64,000 nt of DNA from Rachycentron canadum (Eukaryota > Chordata > Actinopteri > Carangiformes > Rachycentridae): NCBI GenBank assembly GCA_038496675.1, contig CM076669.1:3032834-3096833 (forward strand). Reading direction: 5' to 3'. The notes under the pieces were generated by a model. The model had not been told where the DNA came from. It was given only the letters and a program-made list of their open reading frames with translations, and did not search any database. Numbering within the stretch: position 1 is the first letter of the stretch; every line of letters starts with the position of its first letter. Below are positions 1-11,665 of this stretch, piece after piece. A program made the position numbers and the translations under genes.

Positions 1-3000
1 ATGCTCTTATTTGTCCTGTCTTATCTAACCACTTGTGTGTTACATGTAGGTTTTCTGCATGTGTATGTGTGTGTTATGCGCAAAAGAAAGTACCGTACCG
101 TCTCTCTCTAATCCTGACAAGAACCTTTCTAGGAGAGAGGAGGAAGAGGAGTGCAAGGATGGAGGGAGGACAGAGGGTGATGAGGGAAAAGGCAGAGGAA
201 TACAGAGGAGTGGAGGGTGATGGAGCTGAAAGGAAGAACAGAAAAAGGAAGGAGCTATAAGCAGCAGGAGGTAAATACATAGTAATGAGAGACTGTCCTC
301 CTGTAAAAAAAACAAACAAACAAAAAAAAAACAAGCCTATAGTTTGTCTGTACAACCAGTTTATCACAACCCATAGTTATGTTTTATTATTAGATTACAA
401 CAAAACACAGCACCAAGATTATAGGGGCACTATTTTAGGACACGCTCCTGTGGGTCATATCAGAGGGTAGGGACAAACAGCCCATGTTGTCCTTCAGGTT
501 GGAGGTAGGGAGGGATGTGGGGGAGAGGTGAGGGAAAGGAGAGGATAGGAGGTCATAGAAGTAGACTAGCACTAGCCTATATGTAGTGACATGACAGTGT
601 TACCACAAAAATCAATAGTCCTGTCTACACTATGGCCGTGTGTGTGTGTGGCCAGTGAGTCTGAGCCTTAATTGAAGTCCTGTGTCAGTGCCATAGTAAC
701 ACAGACTATTGGCTGTTCAGTAAATGTATTAACCTACCCATCTCTCTAACACAGAGCTTCCTGTTTTCCTTCTCCTTGTTTCTTTTTTTTATCCTTTTTT
801 CAGTCCATGTCAAGGAGAGTGAGGCTCATTAGCAGAGGCTGGAGGAGGAAATGAAGGAGGGAATTTTAAATATATCATTTCTGACAGTGGCAAGTGAGAT
901 TTTTATTTTTATTAGACCCATTTCACACAGTGTGACATGCACTTGAACTTGTAAGATTGTTGTTGCACAGTACAGTTGTGCATTCATCAGCAGCTAACCT
1001 GACCCAGCCACAGCTGTTCCTCATTGTCCCATCAGCCCCTGTAAAAAATAAAGAGCACTTTCTATTTTCTTTTTGCCACAAAAACTAGCAGCTCTTTTTG
1101 ACCTAATAGTCATGAAAACCGAGGAACCACAGGAACTAAATGCAATAACTGAAGTCCCTCTTGCCCATATACAGAGAGGGAGGGGCTGTGTAACGTCTTT
1201 GTTTGAGACAGTGTGATGAACTTTGTATGTTAAATTTTCTAATGCAAGAAAATGAAGGTGCTTGTCTAGAAAATTAGCTAATGTCTTCTCAGTACTTCAC
1301 CTGGTTGGGTCTAGTACAGAACTGCATTATGAAAATTTGTAAAAAAGTTAAGTTAAGCTGGTTTTGCTCTCTTGTCAAGTCAGTTCCCATCCTTAGTGTT
1401 AATATCAATACTAGTACTAATATCAATAGTCTGAGCAAACACTTCGGTAGTGTTGTGTTTGACCAAATGGCAAAGTCCATCAGTGCAAAGCTCCACCCCA
1501 ATAGTTCCTGGACTGTATCAGCAGTATCCTCGCTATCATACACTTTCAAGGTGCAGAAAATGTGGCCTAGGAACCAAAACTAGATCCCCAGAATCGAAAT
1601 GCAAGTAAGGTTCCTGAGTTTCTACAAAGGTCCTTGTGTTCCTGGAAAAGTTTCTGTCATAGATAAAATAAAAAGGCATAAGTTCCCATGGGGTTTGTGC
1701 TTGATATCTCACCTGCTCTTACCTGTTTTCATTCACCCATTGTCTGCATTGACTCCTGCCCGCCTTTACTCCTCTGTAAAATTGGCCCTTGATGAAGTAA
1801 AGTTAGTTTTGCTCCACCTGCTCACTCTCCCGACTTTGCTTTTTGGCACCAGATCTGTATTCATTTGTTCCAACTCGCTTGTTACAGCTGAGTTCTTCTC
1901 CCCTTGCCTTTTTCTCACTTGTCGATCTTGCATTTTCAGCAGTTATGGAATGAAATATAGATAGATTCCCTTCAGTAAGACACTTCCCTACTGATGTAAC
2001 CATACACCAAGGACACCAAACATGAAACATAAAATACACACGGGACAGCAAGGATGAAGAAAGAGGTGAAGGACTTTTGCAGCTTGTAGTTGAAGTCTAG
2101 ACAAGCTCTCAGTCACGTGTGTCCGTGTGTGTGAGGTTGATCAAACTGGTCTATTTGTCAAAAAGGCTCTGGAGAGACAGCTACAATAGAAAAAGAACGA
2201 AGGGCAGAAGAAAAGAGTTTTGATGTAACATTCATTCATAACATGCGCTGTTCATAAAACATTTATGCCATAGTGAAGAACACTGAAACATAAACTGGGA
2301 TAAGAAAGAACGTGAAGAAAAAGAGAAACAGACATTTGATTCATCTATCTCTTTTCTCTCCAACATCTTTTTTCTTTCTTTCCAATCACTTGCTCTTCAA
2401 CATTTTCTCATAGTTTCCCCCTCCTTCATTCCTCTTCTTCCCTCCCTCGTCACCCTCCCTACCATCCATCTCTCAGCCTTTCTTTCACTCTGACTCCCCC
2501 TCTTTTCTCCCTGCTTGTCACACACACACACACACACAGGCATGCTGACACTTAAACTAAGTGCACTCACACACACCCTATTCCCTTACTCCCTCCTCTT
2601 ACCACCCACACAGAAACAAGGACACATACAAGCCACAAACACACACACAGTTACACACACACATGCACACACAGGATCCCCCCCACACACAGAGTACTTT
2701 CAGCACTTTCTTCTTTACCATACTCAGCAAGATCAGATGTCAACTCAACTGACACAACACACACAGAGGCTGTATTTTTCTTTTCACCACGCTCTGTTTC
2801 CTCTTCCCACTTATAGAATATATGCATTTTTAAAAACCCTCCAACACACAGAGACAGTGAGAAACACTGCACGATGGGGTAACCTCTACACACAAGCGTC
2901 ATGAAAGGAAAAACAGGGGAAGCCAAAGAGAGGAGATGTAGCAAAGAAGAAAGAATTGAAGGTGAAAAATGGTTGGAGAGGTGTGAAGAAAGAAAGTTAG

Positions 3001-4023
3001 ATGGAGATGAGTGAGGAAAACGTAAACAGTTGAGCATAGGAAGATACAGACATGATAGTCTAACCTTTAGCTACACATGTAAAGCAAAGAGCATCTATTA
3101 GAGCATGGATGCAAGACATAAATGGCTCTGTATTCAACACACACAAACACTCACACACACAAACACTCACATACACAAGCAGAGAGAGCGAGTGAAACAT
3201 GAATAAATGATTTTCATGCACTGACAAAACAACCACGAGCCAAGACGCTCACATGCTGGCAGCAAAAGCAGTACACACACACACACATACAGGCACACAC
3301 ATATAAAAACATGCACATACAATTAAATTACATGCATATTTTCATGCAGGCTGCATGCAATGACACGGACATGCATGCAGACACATGCGCTTTTAGTGAC
3401 GGATGTTTTGACATACACACATATACACACGTCACAGTTATATACACACTCATACAGACGTGTAGATTAAACTATTCTCCTGTACACATAATAAAATTTA
3501 TGGCACCATAATGATATTACAAAAATAGACAGCCAATGAAGACTTTTAACTTATGACATTTTTTTCATATTCACATTTACATACACACGTAATAATGACG
3601 AAATCTTGTTTTGTTATGATGTTAATTAGGTTGGATTTTAAAATTACCCATATTGTTCACCCTTGAACTACTTATTGGCTGTTCCTGTGTAGCACAGTAT
3701 ACCGACGTAAGAAGGGATTATTACCAACATTCAGGAGCCACTAATCTTGATTAGATCTCAAAATAAAGTGGTTTAGATAGTCTGGCTAAACTGTTGTCTG
3801 TTGTCTGTTGTCTGTTTTTTTTTTTTTTTTTTTTTTGCATTTTTACCACATTTCAGAATTGAGTTTGGTGAGAAAAATGTTATTATTAACATAGAAATCA
3901 TGGCCAAATTCAAAAGTCAAGCCCCAGCAGTAATAAACTGGTGGTATCCTTTAAGAGCATATAGTATGTGCTTGTATTTAGCATCACATTTATTGTTGTG
4001 TCTCCATTCACATTGATGCTGTT
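1..4023. other. Intergenic: no gene seen; GA-rich and CA-rich patches
   Basis: There is no frame with coding character. It holds a purine-rich stretch at 128-260, (CA)n at 2518-2538, many short CA islands up to 3300, a (TTGTCTG)3 repeat at about 3791-3814 and a T22 run at 3815-3836. Confidence 0.6.
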
Positions 4024-4185
4024 ATGTTGTGCTGAAGCAGTGGCAGCTTAAGTGCCTTGCTCAAGGGCACACTAAGGGAAGCTGGCGAGGGAAGGGAGAG
4101 TGGTTTTCATTCATTCGCCGGCAGCCTTCCAGTGAAAACCACACAACTTTCACCTTTAGGCAACCACTGCCCCTGATATATATTT
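4024..4185 (-). repeat. Repeat fragment with CTTGCTCAAGGGCAC
   Basis: 'aagtgccttgctcaagggca' followed by 'cac' is the reverse complement of the 'gtgtccttgagcaaggcac' phrase of fish retroposons. The following 130 bases look like the rest of a decayed copy. Related fragments are near 6215-6245 ('tcttggtcaagggcacc') and 26107-26130 ('tgatgcccttgagcag'). Confidence 0.45.
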
Positions 4186-4379
4186 AAGCACAGGCAGCCT
4201 TCAGCTACACACACACACATGCACACTCACAAACGCGCACATACACGGCAGCACGGCCACACACCATGTGTACGAGCCAGATTTGGCTCTGTCCTCATGT
4301 CTGCCATACGGTTGATTCCTCCCTGCTGTGCACACCCTGCAGGCCAAACACACAGTACTCTCTGTGTGTGCGTACGTGC

Positions 4380-4383
<4 letters not shown>

Positions 4384-4423
<40 letters not shown>
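4384..4423 (+). repeat. (TG)20 microsatellite
   Basis: Uninterrupted TG dinucleotides. Likely length-polymorphic. Confidence 0.97.
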
Positions 4424-4425
<2 letters not shown>

Positions 4426-5628
4426 AAAAGAGAGTAGGAAATAGAAATACAAGGAAATATATATCCAACAGACCAGGAAAGAGGGAGAAGACAGGAATAT
4501 GTATGTGTGAATATGTTATATTGTTATAAACTGGATATGTTATATAGTTTGGGTGTAACAAAGTGGCTGACAATTGTATTTTCTTATTGTCATGTCATTT
4601 TGTTTGTGTTTTCATTGCAAAGTGGATATTGCAGCAGAAAGTCGATCCCCAAAGACTATTTTAGACTCAAGCTCCTTTTTTTGACAAAACTCAATGTCGC
4701 TTTGACAGATGACTATGAAACAGGTTGTAATGACACAAGTGACACCACTAGTCCACACAATGGTGCTTAAACGTGTCACATCTTTTTCTTCTGCATTTTG
4801 GACTTTCAGCATCAGCAAACAGCAGTTTTTAATCTGATCAACCTTTGTCCTGGGCTATTGCGCAGAAACATGAAGAAACCAAATGCCTTAGTGGTCACTC
4901 ATTTTGAATGTCAGTATCATTATTAACTTGAACGTATTTAACGTAAAACTATGTTGATCAAGTGACTCAGCACAGGATTGGCAGAGATTCTCTCTATCTT
5001 GGTTAAATGGTAGCATTTACAGTCTGCGTTCAAATTATTCTTATATCCTTGAAACAATAAACTATGAGACCAATGAATACAGGTACATAATGAATGTATA
5101 ATTGTGTATAATAAATACAGGACAGTTGGACAGTTTTGCTGTTTTAATGTACATGAACTGACCGGGCGGACCATACATGCACACGTGTAAACACGTCAGC
5201 AGACACCAAATGTAGTACGGACAGAATATAGTCTGATATACTTTTCATATTTCTGTTACAGTGGACAGAAGAGTCTTTATTGAAGGTGGCCTGTGTGAAG
5301 ACCTTGAGAGCAATTATTGTTTGCACCTCTAATGCCTAATACATCAGCATAATAACATACAGCAAAGGAATTTTTAAATTGTATACTGTATGCAGACAGA
5401 AAGGCAGCAAGGTATTTTTCAAAAGGCTGGAGAAAACAAAATCAAGATGCTAAGATACACAAATCTGGAGGAAAGGGAGAAAAGGGAGGAAGAGAGAGTG
5501 AGGGTGGATAGACAGCAGTCTCTGTGAACCTGCATAGACAAGCTCAGTCAGGCTGCTTTGGTGAGAGAGTGGGAGAAAAAGCAAGGATGTTTTGACAGCT
5601 CGGAGCCATCGCAGCAGCAGAAGGCAGG

Positions 5629-5629
<1 letters not shown>

Positions 5630-5683
<54 letters not shown>
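5630..5683 (+). repeat. (GT)27 microsatellite
   Basis: Uninterrupted GT dinucleotides over 54 bases, the longest intact dinucleotide tract in the window outside the gap flanks. Confidence 0.97.
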
Positions 5684-5684
<1 letters not shown>

Positions 5685-6407
5685 ATGTCTGTCTCTGTGG
5701 GTGCAGGTGTTTCTGTGTGTACGCACGTACTGTATTTGTGCATGTGTGTGTGTGTGTTCGTGCACACAAAAGACTAAAGGCAGAGACAGACAGTGACGTT
5801 TCTTCTGATTCAGAGACAAAGAGGGAAAAAAGGAAGTCTAGCACAGCCTGGATGCAGGACAAATAAAAAAAGAGACTGTATCTGTGTGGGGTGTATAGAA
5901 ACCTGGGTATACATATTGATATGTGTCAGCGGCAGATCCCATCACACATCATCCTGGTCATGACAAGTACAACCTCCTCATTAGCGGGCTGTTGATGAGC
6001 AGACAGAGTGTCCAGGTTGTTAGGGGTATTTTCACCTTTTCACATTAATTCCTCTGCCTTCCATCATTGTAAACAAAGAGAAGAACAAGCACGTATACTC
6101 TTTATCAGCCTCGCCCTGCTTTACCTTTATACACCTCCACACAGTCACAATGGCAGTTGCCCTGAACAAATATTCTTCTGGAGCTACCACTGAGCCGCTC
6201 AGGAGCTGGTGAGGGTGAGGTGTCTTGGTCAAGGGCACCTTGACTTGACCGCATGCTTTTTTTTCTTCTTCCTATTTGAAGGAGGGAGAGTCTTGTTCAT
6301 CTCAGCTGCACTTTCCCAGCAAGTCTAGAAACATTTGTAGTTTTTAAAATCTAGATGCACATATATTTCATGACAATAGCTTAAAATATAATACCTAAAG
6401 CTACTTA

Positions 6408-6630
6408 GGTGGCACAGTGATGCAGTGGTTAGCAGACTCTGGGTTCAAACCCAGTCCAGGGGCCTTTCCATTTGGCGTTTGCATGTTCTCTCTGTGCCAG
6501 CGTTGTTTGTCCCCTGTGATAGACTGGCGACCTGTCCAAGCTGAACCCCGCCCTTGCCTATTGTCAGCTGGGATTGGCTCCAGCTCCCCCACAACCTTTT
6601 ATGGCTATGAATCAATTAATGGATAAAGTG
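6408..6630 (+). mobile_element. Degenerate tRNA-like fish SINE
   Basis: It starts GGTGGCACAGTGATGCAGTGG. It has an A-box-like TGGTTAGCAGA and a B-box-like GGGTTCAAACCC (about 6441-6452), as in polymerase III promoters of tRNA-derived SINEs. It continues with 'gcatgttctctctgtgccag', 'gatagactggcgacctgtcc' and 'agctgggattggctccagc', phrases I know from a very common fish repeat, and ends near 'aattaatggataaa'. The middle is shortened against the usual form. A second, 5'-truncated copy lies at 29149-29259. Confidence 0.75.
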
Positions 6631-9600
6631 TGAACAGTTAGATTATGACGTCACAAATGTGTAATTTAGCATTTGACATAATCCAGCAATATCTAGCAAC
6701 TTTTTCTAGCAGATTTTAACTGCTTTCTATTGAAAATAACTAGAAACACTATGAATACTCCCTTCCCACAAACTGGCCACTAACTTTTTCTGATGTTCAA
6801 TGCTGGGCAGGAAATGCAAAAAATTGAAGGGGCTGTTAAACCAAAACAATGAGCTGAAAGACACTAAAAAGCTCAGTAGATTACGACAAGCAACGCCTCT
6901 CACAAACATTGTTACCATAAAAATGGTGACTACAGCAGCTTTGAATCTAGGGTTAGCTGTAATGTATAAAACAGTATACTTGTACATATGGCATTTTGTG
7001 GGAAATCAAACAACTACCACAGAAGTAGACGATGAGATTTATCAGGTTTGTACAAAACATTTTTCAGTTTTCTACTGACAGTCTGTGTTATTCATTCTCG
7101 TTGTTTCTCCTGCCTGTTTGCCAGACAGCCAATGCACATGAGCAAACAGGAGCGAGTGTTAGCTGTTTGACAAGTAAGAGCGTGTGTGTGTCTGTGTGTG
7201 TGTCAAAAGAAGATGGTTGTCATTGTAAGAGGCCAAATGATAGGAGGATTGTGTGTGCATGTGTGTGTGCATGCTTGCATGTGTGTTAACAATGTACCCT
7301 CATGTCCCCTGTGTCAAAGCCCGACTAAATCAAGTGAACCGTGCTGCGTGTGTGTGTGGGTGTATGTGTGTGGGTGTGTGTGTGTGCACACGTGCATGTG
7401 TGTGTGTGTGCGTGTGTGTGCCAGGCCAGATCAATATGAACTAATCAATAGGAGAAGACAGCTAGAAGGACCTTGGGGACAGCAGATACACACCTGGTAT
7501 ACACACATACACACGCACACACTCACACTCACACACACTCTCACAGCCCCTCTTTGTATTCCACCCTCAGTTTCTCTCTTTATCTTCTCTCACTCCACCT
7601 CCCGTGTCTCTTTCTCCGAGCCTCCCTCTATTTCTCTATTTGTCTGTTTTTAAAATGTCTTTCTCACACAAACACACCAATTATCTCACTCTTTTCAGTT
7701 AAGGCTACAAACACATATGTCACTGCCTAATTTTCTCTTTCTTCCCCATTCCTTCCTTCCTCACGGATCTCTGAATTTCAAGTCATCAGTTTATCTCCTT
7801 TTGTTATAGAATAGTGAGGGGTTGGTTGCATCAGTGACACTTCTCTCCTTCCCTGAATTAAAGACAAGAAGAAAAAAAATCAGGTCTGACTTTCCGACCG
7901 TGAGTCACGCAGTTCGGCATTACAGCCATGCTGTGTTCAAGTAGCAAACAAACCTGGTACTGTAGGTTTTCTGAGTCCGATCACATCTGTTGAAGCAGCA
8001 GTGGAAAGATGAGGTCTGTGCCACTCACAGTCAGGCAAAGCCGACTGCTGGCACACACCTCCGTGCAGCCTTTACCACATGTTCTACATTTAATGAAAAC
8101 TGCACATTCAAAATACTTAAAACACATGTAGGAGCAAAGAAGGGCTATAAGTATTCAGATTTTATTTTGAAAACCAGCACAGTTTGAATACCCTTCTTTG
8201 AAATTTCAAGGAGGTCGTTTCAAGTGTTGATTCAGAAAATTCAACTCAGTAAATTAAATTCAGTCTTTTTTTTTTTTTTTTGAGGTTCTTTCATGTGTGG
8301 GTAAGTGTAACCTGATAGTTCGAAGGTCTAATCAGCTGATTATCATGTGCAGTCCAAACGTTCGAACATGTTTTTTTTACATATATTTTTTTTTAATCTA
8401 AAACTGTTCACATATTGCATTTCACAAACCTTTAATGTATTTTTTATATTTAAATATTTAAAGGAGCTTGTGAACCACTGAAACCATAGAGTGTTTAGTA
8501 TTGCTTGGCTACAATTATGTATTAGGTTTCTTATAATATCCAGACTTATCCTTCACCTAACCTCAAAACATCCAAGAGACTATTGAAATCTCAGTTTATC
8601 TATCTGTCTCCTCCTCCCCCTGCCACAGACGACTAACATATATACACACACATGTAAGGTAATCAAAAACTGGCTGACATTTGTATGTTTTTCTATGAAT
8701 CTGAATGAAGCTTTTACCAAATCCTTGGCAGGCTGGTTATTAGCAGGCACACCACAGCTCTAAGTGGGCGCTCTGGGTCTGAGGCTCTTTCAGTTCACTT
8801 CACTCAACATGCAAATTGAAACTGTAATTCATTTATTTGGGAGATAAAACTGCTACTCTGTCTCAATAATGTCTTTATAGATTGAATATTAAATACCATT
8901 TGATAGTGATTTTCTTATGGTTTGAATGTCCACTTCCTGGGTTCATTGGACTGAACGGGAAGTGACCAGCACTCTCGGCTCAATTGAATTCAGTGCAGGT
9001 TTGGATGAGTTCAGCCCCCTTTGGTCCCTATCCTCCGTAGTCCCTCAAATCCCTCAGCTTCCGTTTATAGTTCAACATAAGAGCATCAGTACGCTAAAGA
9101 AATGCTGCAGGTGTCTGAGCGTCTGCAGTTAAATTGCAGTTAATATCCCGTTATAAAATCTAGCTTGTACTTGGCTAGTTTTTGGCTCTATATATTTTGA
9201 TGCAACTGAACCAAATTTTGAGAAATGATACAGATTTTTCTTCTTACAGTTGCATTGCAATGTAAAGTCAAAGTAAAACTTGAATTTTGCTTATTTTAAT
9301 ATAAGGAAATACAAACTATGATGATACTGCAACTTTTTGGTTGTGGACTTATTGTGGAAGCTGTGTCTAGCAGCCTTTTCGTGGGTGGTTTCCAGTTGAC
9401 TGAAATGTGAACACTGGTGTTGGAGATGTGTTTTCAACTTCTGGAAACTGACTATACTGACTGGAGCGCGTCATAGCCTGGTATGGTACCAGACATTGTA
9501 CCATGATTGTACCACCAGTTAACAAGTACACACAACAACATGGTTATACACCTGCAGGGATTCAAGATCTGTCCTTTTACAGCATTAAGTGTTTCATAAA

Positions 9601-9644
9601 GTGGAAGCTAGTGACTTCAGCTGTCTCTCTTTCACTGTTTTAAT
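6631..9644. other. Intergenic: interrupted TG/CA repeats, no gene seen
   Basis: Interrupted TG repeats lie at about 7168-7420, with CA repeats at 7490-7540 and a T-run near 8266-8281. A 14-bp palindrome is at 8329-8342. No coding signal. Confidence 0.55.
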
Positions 9645-9760
9645 CACAATACACAGCAGAGCCAGGCTAGTTAGTTTGGCTTATTTCCTGCTCCCAGTCC
9701 TTATGCTAAGCTAACTGTGTCCTGGCTGTAGCTTCCTTTTTACATAGTGTACAGACATGA
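9645..9760 (+). repeat. Dispersed repeat A (ATGCTAAGCTAAC core)
   Basis: It reads 'gagccaggctagttagtttg', 'ccttatgctaagctaactgt', 'ggctgtagcttcc' and 'agacatgagatgtgg', the order typical of a short noncoding element common in percomorphs. Sister copies are at 14150-14280 (reverse), 35895-36032 and 46535-46640. Confidence 0.65.
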
Positions 9761-11059
9761 GATGTGGTTTCAGTTTATCTCACATTATATCTGATGCTGC
9801 ATTAACAACAAATTATTATTTCCTCAAAAAATATAGATTTTTTTAACCCAGAACAAAAAAAAAAAAGTGGGGTTTGGTTTTTGGTTTACAGCCAGTCCAA
9901 CACTGAAGGTTTAGTCAGGAATCCAGCTTTAATCTTGCTCACATGCTCTTTCCTCCTGCTCCTCTTTCCTCCTAATTGTTGCCCTCCAAACAGTCCCAAC
10001 ATCTACCCAGAAAAATCATCCTTGTTAAGGCAGTGAAATCTCTCTGTTCCAATGCACAATCTTTCCTGTCAGACATGTGATAAAACCCCACTCGACTGTT
10101 GCTGCAGTTTTTTTTTTTTTTGTGTGCGTTTCCCTTTCTGCCCATTTCCCCTGTTTGAGAACAGCATGACAAATTTTAAACAGAGTAAAACAGAAAGAAA
10201 AAGTTTCTCTTTATTAATGATTGAATGACAAGCTGAACTGACAGGGAGGTAGAGGCACAGACACCAACTCAGTGTACATGCATTATGCACATACACTTTC
10301 AATCACACATGCACAGGAAGACAAGTGCACAAAAACGCACCACACCTCCCACGCTACCAAAACTCTGCCTCACCTGACAAATTAGCATGTGTGCGAGGCT
10401 GCCGGTTTCTGACATTGCGTCTATCTGTCACATTTCTGTCAGAGCTTCACGTGGTTTCACATCGAGACAAAGAAAGCCAAAAAGAGCCAACATGTCACCC
10501 CCCACCCACCCCAGCCCCCTCCCCTCTCCCTGCCCATCCTCTCTTTCCTGTCTTTCTCCGCTGGGTACTGTCAAATGAAGCAGGAATAGGGAGCAGAAGT
10601 CAACATCACATGCTGCATAATTCTCAGTCTCCCGTTGTAATTGCTGAGGCTTTTATAAAAGATTCAGCAACAACGTCCATGGTTCGATTGTGAATGAAGC
10701 AGGGTCTTATGGTTTCAAATTAAAGATTTAGCATGTTGTTTTTTTATCCAATCTGCTGGATCTGACATCGATTGAGCAAAACGGCTTAGACTGGCCAATG
10801 CAAGGTGCATAAAATGTAAGAACTGATCATTTGTGTAACTTGGCTTTTGCATGAAATGATGAAATCTACACAACTCATATAGCTTCTCATACACAGAAAA
10901 TGGTTGATATCTGCATTTGTTGCCTAATGAGCAAAGGGCCTACAGCAGTAAACAACCTAATACCAACGTGATAAATTAATGAACAGAGAAGCTAATGAGT
11001 AAAAGGCTCACTGGTCTAGATGCTGAAAAATACACCAAAGAAGAACTGAAACAATGACA
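9761..11059. other. Intergenic, nothing recognised
   Basis: Low-complexity A-runs (about 9855-9866) and T-runs (10108-10121). Short frames lack any recognisable domain. Confidence 0.5.
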
Positions 11060-11185
11060 TTTTGATTGGCGATGAATCATTTCCTCTGTTCTACATCATT
11101 GTAAATTGAATGGTTTGGTTTGAAACAGCTGGTCAGAGTAAAAATAAGAAACTGTGGATGTCATTTTGGGCTCTCGTAAGATGTA
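11060..11185 (+). repeat. Fragment of dispersed repeat C (ATCGATTA-type element)
   Basis: The segment 'cctctgttctacatcattgt', 'aaattgaatg' and 'gtcattttgggctctcg' resembles the inner part of the element seen at 30815-31045 and 34385-34790. It lies directly left of a copy of repeat B. The assignment rests on similarity by eye. Confidence 0.45.
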
Positions 11186-11189
11186 ATGG

Positions 11190-11665
11190 TGGCTTTAGGG
11201 ACTTTGGTCCAGACTGCAATATCTCATCTGAATATGATTCATTTACCAGGGTTTACTATGACACCAGGGTAGATGTAAGGCTTTAATGATTCCCTGACTA
11301 TTCCTCTAGCACCACCAACAACTTCACATTTTTGATTTCAATTAAAATGTCTTAACAACAATTGGCTGAATTGTTCTGAAATGTTTTGGCATTTATATTC
11401 CTCTCAAGATGAATTATAATATCTCTGATCCCATATGGTAAATGACCAAATGGCTATAAAACTAATGTCAGTTCTATCAGCCTTTGCTTGTGTTTATTGT
11501 TCGTTACCATGATACCACGAAAACCTAAAATGGTGATCAAGGTGTTACCTGCTACACATCAGCATATAAGCATTGTCATTGTGATATTAGCAAACTAATC
11601 TTAGCATTTAGCTCAAAGCACCACCGTGCCTAGGCACAACCTCACAGAGCTGGCATGGCTGCAGA
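11190..11665 (+). repeat. Dispersed percomorph repeat B, long degenerate copy
   Basis: It contains in order 'ggtccagactgcaatatctc', 'cctgactattcctctagcac', 'tgaccaaatggctataaaac', 'aactaatcttagcatttagc' and 'caacctcacagagctggcat'. The same order appears, reversed, at 28150-29610 and, partly, at 53065-53525. I recognise it as a widespread noncoding element of percomorph genomes. I see no protein in it. Confidence 0.65.

Larger units (their letters stand above)
4190..6407. repeat. Intergenic with long TG microsatellites
   Basis: Pure (TG)n at 4384-4423 and 5630-5683, plus short CA/TG islands around them. The apparent frames here are poly-(Val-Cys) or poly-(His-Thr) readings of the dinucleotide repeat. 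Otherwise nothing recognisable. Confidence 0.7.

Noticed and set aside
4384..5683. Evenly repeated units that could suggest a CRISPR array
   Set aside because: These are dinucleotide microsatellites without spacers, in a vertebrate genome.
6426..6455. tRNA-like A and B boxes
   Set aside because: Belongs to a SINE head; it does not fold as a complete tRNA and has no anticodon arm of proper length.
7186..7653. 155-codon plus-strand frame rich in Cys and Val
   Set aside because: Reading of TG/CA microsatellites.
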